Source: Delphinapterus leucas (Eukaryota > Chordata > Mammalia > Artiodactyla > Monodontidae). Taken from it: a DNA stretch of 64,000 bases. Both the position numbers and the translations under genes were made by a program. The DNA is taken from assembly GCF_002288925.2 (NCBI RefSeq), contig NW_022098045.1:7627042-7691041 (forward strand), in the 5' to 3' direction. A model generated the notes under the pieces. That model saw only the letters and a program-made list of their open reading frames with translations, had not been told where the DNA came from and ran no database searches. Below, piece by piece: positions 48,826 through 61,490 of this stretch. How positions within the stretch are numbered: position 1 is the first letter of the stretch; the number at the start of each line of letters is the position of its first letter.

Positions 48826-49184
48826 AAAGAAGGAGCATATAGAGAAAGATTATATTTTTATTAAGTACAGCAATTAAACAGATGGGTGTTATATAGAGAA
48901 AATATGTAATTGGTTGACCCTTTTTTTCAATCAGTTGGTATGCAACCAGTAATGAGTAACTCTTATTTCTGCAAAAGCAAATGCAATGTTAATTTATGAG
49001 GAAGACCAAATGACACATGACGCTGCTAATCAAACATAGTGTTATTATACAATCTTTTACTTTATGTATAAATAATTTAATTATTATTTAAATAACTATT
49101 TCAACCACATCACAGAAAAATTTAGAAAGTGAAGGGGAGAAAAAGAAATTCACCACCATATCATAATGACTACTGTATTTCATT

Positions 49185-50235
49185 TGGGTTTTCCTTCTAT
49201 TTCCTCAAATTTATTTTTTTTAGTATATATATGATAAAATTCATTATTTTTTTGTATAGCTCTGAATTTTGATGAATGCATATGTCTACATAATCATCAC
49301 CACAATCAAGATACAGAACAGTTCCATTGCCCTAAAAAAGTACCCTTATGTTAGCCTTTTGGAGTCAACTCCTCCCCTCATTCTTATGGCTAGAAATTAC
49401 TGATCTATTCTCTGTCCCTATAGATTTTCCTTTTCCAGAATGTCGTATAAGTAGAATCATACAGGTTGTAGCAATTTGTACCTAGCTTCCTTCACTTAGC
49501 CTAATGCATTTAAGATTTATCCATGTGGTTGCATGGATCAATAATCCATTTCTCTTTTTTTTTGGATTGCTGAGTATTCCATTGCATGGCTATACCACAG
49601 TTTACCATTCACCAGTTTTAGTACTTTTGCATTGTTTCCAGTTTTTAGAGATTGCTATAAACATGAATGTACAGATTATTTTGTGTGTGAATATGTTTTC
49701 ATTTCTAGATGTGGAATTGTTCAACCATGTGGTAGGTGTAGGTTTAACTTTATAAGAAACTGCAAAACTGTTTTTAAAGAGACATTAACATTTTGCGTCT
49801 CCACTAGAAATGAATGAGAGTTCTAATTTGAATCCTCATCAGCACTTGGTATTGTCAACTTTTTTTTTAGCTATTCCAACATATGTGTAGTAGAATTTCA
49901 TACTGGTTTTAATTTACACTTCGTAATGACTAATGATGTTAAACATTATTTTCTTATGCTTATTGCCACCTAGATATCTTCTTCGGTCAAACATCTATTC
50001 AAATCTTTTTCCTACTTTAAAATTATGTTTGTTTTCTTACAGTTGAGTTTTGAGAGTTCTTTTCATATTCTTGGTAAAGTTCTTTGTTGGATATTAAATT
50101 CGTAAATATTTTCTCTCCTATCTTTTTATTCCCTTGATAGTGTCTTTTGCAAAGCAAAAATTTTAATTCTGGTGAAATTCTATGTATTATCTTTTTCTTC
50201 TATAGGTGATGGCTAAGGTTTTTTTTTTTTCATTT
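49185..50235 (-). repeat. Ancient L1 remnant
   Basis: A decayed inverted L1: 'atgataaaattcattatttt', 'aagtagaatcatacaggttg', 'attgctgagtattccattgc', 'ctaatgatgttaaacattat', 'gtaaatattttctctcctat'. It corresponds to the 3' UTR and ORF2 end of old mammalian L1. No usable frame. Confidence 0.8.
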
Positions 50236-50389
50236 AAAATGTCTTTTTAAATATTTGTAGCCTTAGAATGAGTGCAATTTTTAATTTTCTATTTTCATTA
50301 AATATTATATCAAGAGCACCTTTTGGTATTATTATATACTTTCTACAATCATTATTAAAAATAACATACTTTTCCATAGAGGATGATAA

Positions 50390-50500
50390 GTTCATTCATT
50401 CAGCATAAAGTTATTGAATGCCTATGATATACAGGGCATTATAGTAGCAAGCAAAACAGTAACAGTCCTGCTTTCACATTAAGGCTGCATTCTAGTACAA
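50390..50500 (-). repeat. L2 3' end fragment
   Basis: 'cattcattcagcataaagtt', 'gaatgcctatgatatacagg', then 'cagtcctgctttcacatt', matching an inverted L2 tail. Confidence 0.6.
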
Positions 50501-51999
50501 CATTCTCCAAAGTTACTTGATTTATTTATTAAAAATGCAGATTATCTAGTTCTTTCCTTGAAAACCCTGATTTAATAGGTAGGAGGTGAAACCCAAGAAT
50601 TTTTTTTATGAGTGCCTATAAGTCAAATTTTTAAAAATTAATCACATGAATATTAATATGATATATACTGTTACATAATTATTTTAACCTTATTGAATAT
50701 TTACATTGCTTTTTATTTTTTTATAATAGATAATTACGTTAACAATGTGCTTCCATCATTTTTAGCAAAGTCCACCAACACAGGGTAACTGTAAAGATAA
50801 ACAATAATGGGCTGATAGATCCACATATATATGCCCCTTGTGAAAACAAATTACATTCTGTTCAGATCAGTCCTTTGGTAGCTGATAACAGCAATATCCA
50901 GGTTGCTTGAAAAGTGGGTATTATTATCTTGTCTTTGTGTGTACTCAACTTGAGTCCACTTTTATAGAAATAAAATAACTTTATTTTCATGACTAACTCA
51001 GATGAATAGTACGAATGAAATTTATATTGTTTTCCTGAGAACCTCTTAATGTAATTTCAGAAAACTAGAGCTATGTGGGAAGAGGAATAAAACACTGTGA
51101 AGGATCTATATAATAGAAAAATATAGAAGAACTTCTCAACTGATGTTCTTTTCAAACAAAGTTGTAGCCCAGCTATACTATGTTTAGTTTTTCGAGCTTG
51201 TAACTCTATATGCACTCTCAGAGGTGGGAGAGCATAATACCCAGGAAAGTCGACAAAATGCACATGATTATTGTGATTGAGTCCAAATATGAGGAGTTGA
51301 AATGACACATTAATGCAAACTCATTTCCTTCATTGACCTTAGCACTCACTCAGGCTTTGTCAAGATATACATTTATGACCTGATTATCTGCTTCTTGAAA
51401 CTCCAAACTCCTTAATTGACTTTAAATAATTTAATTTTCCTTATATTATTTTATTTTAAATAAATACATTTTATTTAAGTAAGAGATTTAAGGAAGTTTT
51501 TATTTCCTTAAATCATTTTATTTAAGTAAGAGATTTTTGGTCTTTTCCCACAAATATGCACAGTGAATCTTTCTAAAAAGAAATAATCTCCAGAATCTTA
51601 GGATTAGTGGAATTAAGTATTCAAATAAATGATGAGTAAGTAAAGCACACTACAAGTGTCTTCTATTCATTATAAATTTTGAAAAGGTTTAAAAGTGAAA
51701 AGTGGTAGTTCTACATAAAAAACATGTTTATTATGAAAAAGTATATATTCAGTACCTGGTTTTCACATCGTAATTATTACATCCTACATAGTGTAACTTT
51801 TTAAATAATTATTTTCACCAACTTCTAAGAAATCTCTCAAGTTCAACATTTTGGTAAGCACAAAAATGTTTCAAGATCTACATCTGAGAATTTCAGCTCT
51901 TGTACCTATTTTTCAGACCCAGCCCATTTAGTCAACAAATTCCTACTAGTTCTTAAGAATGTAAAAGGCACTCAACTCACCAGAAGGAAAAGGAGAAAG
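50501..51999. other. Unique AT-rich noncoding sequence
   Basis: No gene or named repeat. It contains the paired 23-bp repeats at 51467-51536. Confidence 0.5.
51467..51536. repeat. Perfect 23-bp direct repeats around a hairpin
   Basis: Two identical 23-bp copies, beginning CATTTTATTT and ending GAGATTT, lie at 51467-51489 and 51514-51536. Between and overlapping them are perfect 10-bp inverted arms ATTTAAGGAA (51486-51495) and TTCCTTAAAT (51504-51513) with an 8-base loop. Confidence 0.9.
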
Positions 52000-52160
52000 G
52001 AGCTCACCTTTACTATATTCTGGGTATAAGCAATTTTGCATGGTTCCTCTCATTTAACCCTTACCATAATCTTTTAAAGTTGGCATAAACACTTTAGGGA
52101 TGATGGAAGCTAAGTCAGAGAAACCCCAAAGTGAACCTTTTAACCTTGACATCTTGCACC
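52000..52160 (-). repeat. MIR SINE fragment
   Basis: 'ctttactatattctgggtat', 'ctcatttaacccttaccata' followed by a decayed end. Inverted MIR. Confidence 0.6.
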
Positions 52161-52439
52161 TCCCATGCTAGTAGAAAAAGTGATTCTTTTTTGACGGAGT
52201 ATGATCATATGACCTCATGGGTATGTCATTAATTGATGTCAGAGATAAAACTTTTCCATAATCACATCATTACAATACTCCTTGTCAACATTTGAAAGGC
52301 AGTGAAGTAATGCACATAATACTTAATATGTTTACAAGATGAATGCGTCTAAGTGGTTGCCCATAACACTTTAGAAAAGGAACATGATCTCCTTATTGAA
52401 GCAGTTGTCTACAAATGAATCAATTAATTTCTCTCTCTT

Positions 52440-52645
52440 TCAACATTTATCAAGCAAATATTGTGAAACTGATGCTTTAATCCACATTATCACTTTTTAA
52501 AAATCCAAACAGAATTTTGTGATTCCTGATTTATAAATGAGGAGACTAAGGCTCAGAGATGTGAAGGAGATTCCGGCAGTCAGTGGCAGAGCCAGGATTT
52601 CATCTAGATCAGCTTAAATCAAAGTCCATGACATTGCCTTTGTAC
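52440..52645 (-). repeat. MIR SINE
   Basis: 'tgatttataaatgaggagac' then 'taaggctcagagatgtga', 'cagtggcagagccaggattt', 'aatcaaagtccatgacattg'. Inverted MIR. Confidence 0.75.
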
Positions 52646-54109
52646 AACTTCTTATCTAGCTGGTAAAGAAATTGCTAAATCTACAAGGCATGTAACACTT
52701 TCCACCTTAAATTTTTGCATTTCATCTCAATGGACATCCTGACAATTCCACCTGAAGCTTACTTTTTTTTCTTTTTTTATACTTGGCTCACCATTACTGC
52801 TCTCCAGGTTGGTATCAGAGAAAATCTCCCAGTTTTACTTTAATTGGCATTGGCAACATGTGGTCTCTGATAAAAAGCATATTTTCTTTCGAGATTGCAA
52901 TCATCAGTTGGGCTCATTTTTCTTGGCCTCTCCATCAAGCTGAACTTATTTGGAAAAAGAAACAGCAGCTTGTGGGTTACTAAATGCCAGAGAGCTGAAC
53001 TTAAAAAAAGAGAGAAAAAGTCACACAGGAAAACAACTTAAAAATACATTTAGAAAGCTTCTGTGTATGTGTGTGTGCGCACGCGTGTGCATAGGCTAAC
53101 ATCAATCACTCCGTTCACATATTAATATATATGCAAAACTAGTCTGTGTATGCAAAACTCTTAAAGGGCATGATTTTTACCCATAGCCTATTTATTCCAA
53201 ACACAGCTAAATGAGGAAGCCAAATATAGAAAGTGATGCTCCAGGGGCCCTACGGCCTATATAGAATTTAAACTCAAATGATTTGCAAAATCACTACTAA
53301 GACAGCTTGCTCATACTGTCAGCGTGCCAGCACCAGAAGCTTGTCGTGTATTTTTGTCTTGGCAGATGTACATTCTGTTATAAAGGTCTGTTCATCTGAT
53401 GTCTTTCTTGTTTTCAGGTAATGCTCAGTGCCTTCTTGCAGGGGGAGGAGCGTTGTGAGCCAGTGTGGCTTCTCCCTGTTCTGCAACAGAGGCAGTCTAC
53501 ACTCTGACCATGTCCTGGTTTACCTCCCTCAGGAGTTCATTTCTGCTCCACTAAACTGCAGGTCACGGGTGTTCTCATTTCTTCTTTTTTATATGATTTA
53601 ATTGGATTTCCAATATCTGCCAGGGCAGAGGAAATAAACTAGTGTTAGGTAATATCAATGAAATGATAACATTTCTTTAAAAGTCACCTTAGGTTTGAGG
53701 AGTTTTGAGGTTTTGTGTTTTTTTTTAAGACTAAAACATGGTTTCCCAAACTGATTAGCATAGTTTTTAAGGCACTCTGAAGTGTTTGTTAGGCTTCCAT
53801 GCTGGTCTCCATATGCCTCTTTTCAATTACATGTGCCGCCACAAGGATGGCTAAACGAAACGCTTCTTTAAAAACAGAAAGCAAACTGTTAGGCTTTGTG
53901 CAGTGTAACTAGTTAGAGTGCGACATCTCAAGCTGCCCTGATTTCATCACCAAACTGCTAAATGTTCTCTTTGCAGAAATAGCCATTAAAATGAACCTTA
54001 AATTGAGATACTCTGTGGGAATTAAAGGGGAGGTAGGGGAATTGGAAGGGATTAAAAGAATATGAAATGGAGTTCAGACCATAGTTGTCCTGGAGGCTAT
54101 CTGTGGAGA
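52646..54109. other. Unique noncoding sequence
   Basis: No gene. A short GT/GCGC-rich stretch lies at 53,062-53,092. The part 53,880-54,030 might be conserved, but this rests only on its composition. Confidence 0.45.
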
Positions 54110-54375
54110 GAATTTTTATTATTGATGGTAATAAAAGTAATAATAATAATAGTTCTATCTAATGTTTATTGAACACTTCTTATACATTAGGCGTGATTCT
54201 AAGATCTTCACATTATGTCAATTTATTAACCCAGTTAATTAATCATCAAACAAATCTATAAGGAAAGTATTATAATCTTACATATTAGGAAACTGAGGCA
54301 GAGAGACTTAGTAATTTTCCTAAGAGCAAGCAGCTGAGATCAAAACCAGGGAGTGTGGCTCCAGAATTTACATCT
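54110..54375 (-). repeat. MIR SINE
   Basis: 'aataataatagttctatcta', 'ttattgaacacttcttatac', 'attaggaaactgaggcagag', 'tgtggctccagaatttacat'. Near-complete inverted MIR. Confidence 0.85.
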
Positions 54376-54694
54376 TATTTTAAGGCTACTTGGAGAAACA
54401 AATACAAGGATTGTATTAGGAAGCCCTTTGTTCATCTGTCCTTGTGTTGCTGTACACTGGGTTATATTACTAGATTGTAAATTCTGAAGTATCACCCACT
54501 AGAATGCCTGTTATACAACCAGTTCTCAGGATATGTTTGTGGAATGATTGAATAAATGAATGAATGATATCTTACTTTCTGGGAAGTGCCATAAGTAAAC
54601 CAATTAGAGTGCAAAACAAGACATCAGTTGGACAAAACAAACAAACAAAAACCAACTTGTGCAATATCTATTCAGCTTCTCATTAACTCTTTTC

Positions 54695-55235
54695 TTTTTC
54701 CAGCTTTATTGAGAGATAACTGACATATAACGTTTTGTAAGCTTAGGGTGTATGATGTGATGATTTGATACACATATATTTAGAAATGCTTTACCTCAAT
54801 AAGGTTAGATAACACATCCCTCACCTTACATAATTGCCATTTTGATGCTGCTGTTGTTGTTGTTAAGGTGAAAACCTTAAAGCTCTACCCTCATAACAAC
54901 TTTCAAGTACATAGTAGAGTATTGTTAACAATAGTCACCATGCTATACATTAGATCCCTAGAACTTATTCATCCTGTAACTGAAAGTCGGTACCCTTTGA
55001 CCAACATCTCCCTATTTCTCCCACCCCTCAGCCCCTGGCAACCACCATTCTAGTCTCTGTTTCTATGAGTTCAATGTTTTTGGATTCCTCATATAAGTGA
55101 GATCATACAGTATGTATCTTTCTCTGTCTGACTCACTTTACTTAGTATAGTGCCCTCAAGGTCCATCCATCTTGTAAATGGCAGGATTTCCTTCTTTTTC
55201 CTGGCTGAATAATATTTCACTGTATATATTCAGTA

Positions 55236-55267
<32 letters not shown>

Positions 55268-56790
55268 CACACACACACACACACATACATATGTATATAT
55301 ATATATATATATATATCACAATTTCTTTGTCCATTCACCTATTAACAGACACTTAGGCTTTTTTCATATCTTGGCTATTATGAATAGTGCTGCAGTGAAA
55401 ATGGTAGTGCAGATATCTCTTTGAGATAGCGATTTCATCTCCTTTAGCTATAGACCTAGAAGTGGCATTGCTGGATCATATGGTAGTTCTATTTATAATT
55501 TCTTGAGGAACATTTATACTGTTTTCCATAGTAGCTGCACTGGTTTACATTCCCACCAACAGTACATGAGGGTTCCCTTTTCTCCACATCCTCACCAGAA
55601 CTTATGTTATCTCTTGTCTTTTGGATAATAGCAATTTTAACAAGTGTGAGATGATATCTCATTGTGGTTTTGATTTGCAACTTCCTGATGATTAGTGATG
55701 TTGAACACCTTTTCATATACCTATTGGCCATTTGTATGTTGTCTTTGGAAAAATGTCTATTTAAGTCCCCTGCCCATTTTTAAATCAGATTGTTTGTTCT
55801 TTTGCTATTGATTTGTATGAGTTCCATGTATACTTTGAATATTAACCCCTTATTCTATATCTGATTTGGAAGTATTTTCACCCATTCTGTAGGTTGCTTT
55901 TTCATTTTCTTGATGGTTTCTTTTGCTGTTCAGAAGATTTTTAGATTGATGTAGTCCCACTTGTTGAATTTTGCTTTTGTTGCTTATACTTTTGGTGTCA
56001 TATTAAAAAAACTTATTGCCAAGACCAATGTTAAGGAGCTTTTCCCCTATGCTTTCTCCTAGAAATTTTATGATCTCAAGTCTTACATTTAAGTCTTTAA
56101 TCCATTTAGAGTTATTTTTTGTGCGTGGTATAAGATAGGGACCAGTTTCATCCTTTTGCATGTAGATATCCAATTTTCCCAACACCATTTATTGAAGAGA
56201 CTACTCTTTTTCCATTGAATATTCTTGGCTTCCTTGTCAAATGTTAGTTGATCATATATGTGTGGGCTTATTTCTGCACTCTCAATTCTGTTGCATTGCT
56301 CTGTGTGTCTGTTTTTATGCCATTACCATACTGTCTTGATTCCTATAGTTTCGTAATATTGTTTGAAGCTAGGAAGTGTGATGCCTCCAGCTTTGTTTTT
56401 TAAGATTGTTTTCGCGGTTTGGGGTCTTTCTTGGTTCCATATGAATTTTTAGGATAGTTTTTTCTATATCTGTGAAAAATGCCCCTGGAATTTTGTTTGG
56501 GATTGCATTGAACCTGTACATGATTTGGGGTAGTAGTGACATTTTAATAGCATTAACTCTTCTGATTTGTGAACATGGAGTATTTTCCCATATATTTGTG
56601 TCTTTTTCAGTTTATTTTATCAATGTCTTATAGTTTTTGGTGACTAGATCTTTCACTTCCTTGGTTAAATTTATTCCTAAGTACTCTGTTGCTTTTGATG
56701 TATTATAAATGAGATTGCTTCCTCTACTTCTTTTTCAGGTGGGTCATTGTTAGTATATAAAAATGCATCTGATTTTTGTTATAAAATATT
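54695..56790 (-). repeat. Ancient L1 (L1MA-like), 5'-truncated
   Basis: Begins with 'cagctttattgagagataac' (inverted 3' UTR start), continues with 'acaatagtcaccatgctata' and 'cccctggcaaccaccattct', then about 1.6 kb of inverted ORF2 remnant with many frameshifts. Pieces of the Cys-rich end ('[16 protein letters not shown]', near 55,560-55,600) are still readable. A microsatellite lies within it at 55235-55316. Confidence 0.88.
55235..55316. repeat. (TG)n-(CA)n-(TA)n compound microsatellite with palindrome
   Basis: TG repeats switch through GTATATAC into CA repeats and then TA repeats. The segment 55245-55284 is a perfect 40-bp palindrome with 20-bp arms. Open frames of alternating residues across it are artefacts. 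Confidence 0.92.
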
Positions 56791-59169
56791 ACTTTTTTAG
56801 ATTGAGAGGCATTGCAACATGGTAGAAAACACATACAGACTAATTTGAGAGCTAACTCAAGTTCTAGTCTTAGCTATAAGGCAGTCACAAACTCACCATT
56901 TGATTGTATTTGGTTGCTTCAATTTGGACTTCAGTTTCTATTTGGTAAATAAGAGTATTTATTTAAAAGCAAAGCCTTCTAATTCTGATGATATATAATG
57001 TTTTCAAGCAATTGAAATTAGAACTCACCAATTTTTTTTTTTTTTTGGAAAGTACTTCCTGAGTATTCATGGAATGGCTCTAATATATCTATTTACAAGT
57101 ATGGAAAATGTTACTTTCACAAATGCTAGTAGGGGTACATGATCTCTAAGAGAGAAGGAAGGATATTTTATTTTCTGTAAATAAAGTGAAGAAAGTTGCT
57201 TGGAGTACAGTGGAAGCTGTTGAATTCAATAATATGTAGTACATACTAGAAGATCCATAAAAATAGGTATATAAAAATTATTAAACTTCCACAACACAGT
57301 GGAATCTTTTGGAATCACCATCAAATCATTTGTCTTTCTTTTATACAAGGGTTGTGTTTCTAAAAATGTTGTGTATATTTAAATAATTATAAAATAAATA
57401 ATATTTTAAACATACCAGAGACATTGATTATTTAATGGAAATAAACAAATATAGAGAAGAATCCTTTGATGAATACATTCTCAAAGTTTAAATGTCCATT
57501 TAATGGAATTTCTATTTAGCAAATAAAGTTATGATTCAGAATAATACAAAATCCACAGGTGCTATATCTGTAGAAAACATGGGAGCAGACTAAAAATGGC
57601 TTTACTTATTTCTGGAATAGGATTTTGAGTTACAGGTGTACCTTGGTCACAGGAATCATAGGAAATCCAGACACATGGGAAACCAGATTTATACATACGA
57701 TAAATTATTTTAAGGGTTCTCTGAACACCTATGCCATCATCCATCAATGTGAAGCTGCTTCTACAAATGTGCATGAATTTCCTGAAAGGATTTATAATCT
57801 AGCCAATACGGTACATTTTGAATGTGTTACAGCAAGGACAGATTTACAGGAGACAATCTGCCTCATGATGATTGCATATTGTGGCATTTCTAGTCCATAT
57901 GGATCAGTAAGACTTGGATAGCAGGCATTTGACCTTCAAAATCATGCAAATGTGAAACCAGACTTCTACTCTTACAGCTGAGAACGTCAGTGGGACTTCT
58001 TCAGTTTATTCTGGAGGCATTGATTAAAACATAATTTGACTTCTAAAAGTTATTGAGATTTTATGTTAATGCTTATTCCCCCCCCCCCCCCCCCACCGTG
58101 GAGAATGATTGAGTCTTTTCCTCCCCTCATCCACATTCCCTCTGGCTAACCTTCGCTCATTAACACCCAGAACTCAAATACTGATCGTTTAAGAGAGAAC
58201 TTGCTAACTCAGAGCCACAGGCTAACTATAAACAAGACCTCATTCCTTTTCGTTCTTGCCATAGTTAATCTCTAGTAATAACTTCTGAAAACCTTTGAAA
58301 AGGTCTCAGAGTAGCTTTCTGTCAGAGGCCTTAGGAAACTACATTTTCTCACCACAAAACCTTGATCATGCCAGATATAATCAGACTGTTTATCTGGCAA
58401 TGTTAATTTTCTGGGTTTACAGTATAACAATTCTCCAAGATTATTGGAACAGAATCACAAGAAGTTATATCTGTTAATTGCCCAGTTTTTTTTTTTTTTG
58501 CGTTTAAAAAATTCAGTGCAAAATGGTGTCACATTTTCTAGAGTGCAGACGAGACTGTGCTTGAATAAATGCATTTTGCTAAAGCAAAAGTAATGTAAAA
58601 AAAAAAAAATCTCAAGATTGAGGAAACAATTTCAATAGTTTCCCTCTTTGTGAATCCTTCAGGGACAGGCAGCCTAGAAGATATAAGCATCTTTGTGACC
58701 ACACTCTGCCAAGCTGAAGATAACAAGCAAAACTCTGTCATAAAATGTGAAAAAAAAAATAGATCTCAGCAGTATCTCTGCTTCGAAAGGGGCCAAATCT
58801 TCCCATCCAAGCAAATCCAACCACCTCAATTACTCCAAAATCTTCCATAAAGGAGTGACTTACAAGCTTCTGGTCTAGATAGGCTTTAAGTTTTTGGCTA
58901 TACGCCTTAAAAAACTTATTTGCTTGCTATTTTGTGTATTCCTGCTTTAAGATTGTGCTTTTGCAACTCATTTTAAACTTCTTATGAACTCTTTATTGAT
59001 AAAGGACAAATCTTCTTATATCACCTGACTCTTGTCTTGTAACTCAATTTAACCATTTCTCAAATATAAATTTCTTTCTGTCCTGTAGTAAACTATAAGT
59101 TTTAGTAGATGCAAAATTTAGTGTCTCCAACTGCTTAGGATTAGGGCAATGTTTTCCAGTTTTGTTTTG
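56791..59169. other. Unique noncoding sequence
   Basis: No gene or named transposon. The 98-codon open frame at 57625-57921 has no domain I recognise. A run of 17 C lies at 58078-58094. An octamer-type ATGCAAAT word occurs near 57,943. Confidence 0.45.
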
Positions 59170-59400
59170 GAAGATGTAAATGTCCAGTATACTCAGAATC
59201 CAAAGCACCCAATACTAACAACTAGCATTAATAACAGAACATATTATGCACAGTTGATAAGTCTAAGTCCTTTCCATGCATTTCTGTTCATTCATTTCTT
59301 GTAACAACCCCATGAAGTAGGTGCTGTGGTTGTCCTAATTTTACAAATAAAGAAAATGAGGTCTGGAGAAGCTAGGCAGCTGCCAACTATCCATCTTTGT
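59170..59400 (-). repeat. MIR SINE
   Basis: 'aagtcctttccatgcatttc', 'taacaaccccatgaagtagg', 'aaataaagaaaatgaggtct'. Inverted MIR. Confidence 0.75.
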
Positions 59401-59625
59401 CCACATTTGGCATCATGAATCAGAGTTTGAAATCAAGTAGTCATTCTCAAGAGCTGGCAGTCTTTACCATTTGCTCATACAGACAATGGATAATGCACTG
59501 ACGAATATTTATTCTCATTGTTTATTGAATTGCTCAAGTGCTATCTTCAATCAAAAAGTTCAATAGAACATTGAAAACTTTCATAAATTATAAAGTCACC
59601 CTATTAGATGGGTAAAATGATAGCC

Positions 59626-60936
59626 CATACTGTTTTGATTACTGTAGCTTTGTAGTATAGTGTGAAGTCAGGGAGCCTGATTCTTCCAGCTCCATTTTTC
59701 TTTCTCAAGTTTGCTTTGGCTATTCAGGGTCTTTTGTGCTTCCATACAAATTGTAAAATATTTTGTTCTAGTTCTGTGAAAAATTCCATTCGTAGTTTGA
59801 CAGGGATTGCATTGAATCTGTAGATTGCCTTGGGTATTATAGTCATTTTAACGTTATTGATTCTTCTAATCCAAGAACATGGTATATCTTTCCAACTGTT
59901 TGTATCATCTTCAGTTGCTTTCATCAGTGTCTTATAGTTTTCTGAGTACAGGTCTTTTGCCTCTTTAGGTAGGTTTATTCCTAGGTATTTTATTCCCTTT
60001 GATGTGATGGTAAATGGGATTGTTTTCTTAATTTCTCTTTCTGATCTTTCATTGTTAATGTATAGAAATGCAATAGATTTCTGTGCATTAATTTTGTATC
60101 TTGCAACTTTACCAAATTCATTGATGAGCTCTAGTAGCTTTCTGGTAGTGTCTTTAGAATTTTCTATGACGCATCATGTCATCTGCAAACAGTGACAGTT
60201 TTACTTCTTTTTCAATTTGGATTCCTTTTATTCTTTTTCTTCTCTGATTGCTGTGGCTAGGACATCCACAACTACATTGAATAAAAGTGGTGAGACTGGG
60301 CATCTTTGTCATGTTCATGATCTTAGAGGAAATGCTTTCAGCTTTTCACCATTAAGCATGATGTGGAAGCAACCTAAATGTCCATTGACAGATGAATGGA
60401 TAAAGAAGATATGGTATATATGCAATGGAATAATACTCAGCCATAAAAAAGAATGAAATAATGCCGTTTGCCGCAACATGGATGGACCTAGAGATTACCA
60501 TACAAAGTGAAGCAATGCCAGACAGAGAAAAACAAATATCATATGATATCACTTATATGTGGAATCTAAAAAAAAGAGCTACAAATGGACTTATTTACAA
60601 AATAGAAATAGACCCACAAACATAGAAAAGAAACATGTTTACCAAAGGGGAAGGAGGGAGGGATAAATTAGGAGTTCGAGATTAACATATACACACTCCT
60701 CTATATAAAATAACCAACAAAGACCTACTATATAGAACAGGGAACTATACTCAATATTTTGTAATAACCTGTAAGGGAAAAGAATTTGAAAAATAATATT
60801 TTATATATGTATATATATATATATATATAATACTGAACTGAAGCACTGTGCTGTACACCTGAAACTAACACATTTTAAATCAACTATACTTCAATTTAAA
60901 AAAGAAAAAAATACATACATTTATCTAAAAAAAAAA
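59626..60936 (+). mobile_element. L1 with inverted 5' part (twin priming)
   Basis: One insertion made of two oppositely oriented L1 pieces. 59626-60357 is ORF2 reverse transcriptase and downstream sequence in minus orientation. 60358-60936 is the ORF2 end, 3' UTR and A-rich tail in plus orientation. About 1.1 kb of ORF2 between the pieces is missing. A single perfect 13-bp target-site duplication TAAAATGATAGCC flanks the whole (59613-59625 and 60937-60949), so both pieces arrived together. The 3' UTR ('ctgtgctgtacacctgaaac') belongs to an older L1 subfamily than copies A-C. A TA-repeat lies at about 60805-60829. Confidence 0.93.
59724..60355 (-). pseudogene. L1 ORF2 fragment in the inverted segment
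   Basis: Minus-strand ORF2 pieces include '[20 protein letters not shown]' and the sequence that reads into the region before the FADD block. The frames are broken, so it is non-functional. The ORF2 end on the plus strand follows at 60358-60570. Confidence 0.8.
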
Positions 60937-60949
60937 TAAAATGATAGCC

Positions 60950-61490
60950 TAGTACTTTGAAAGTACAGACGCTAGGAACTGGGAATGTGATAGATGGAAA
61001 TGACCAGTCGTAGGCAAGTCATATTCTCATGAGATCTCAGTTTCCCCCGATCTAAAATAAAAAGTTAGGATACATAAGTTCCTAGATCCCTTCTGGACCT
61101 GACCTTCTGAGACCTTATGGTAAATCTTTAGTGGGAGTGATTACAATTGTAGTTTAGGGTGTTGTTTTTACTTGTAAAATTTCATACATACAATCATAAC
61201 TCAGAACAAGAAGAGCACAGACTGCTCATTATGTTTCTTTGTAAAAAAAGAATCCATATCTGGAAGCTTTACTTCTAGCCCTATAAAGACCACTACATAA
61301 TTCAGTATAGAAGCCAAGAAGGTATCATTTCTACTCCAGAAGAACCAGTGTGGCACATTCAAAAAAGCCTTTTGTGAAAGGGAAATTGGAGATTGCTCCT
61401 TGTAAGACTTTCTTTCCTACTTTTAGTATAATCCTACTGTATGTATTTGTATACTGTATCCATCGAAAATGGTCTTACCTATCTCTCCTA
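60950..61490. other. Unique noncoding sequence
   Basis: Nothing recognisable. Confidence 0.45.
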
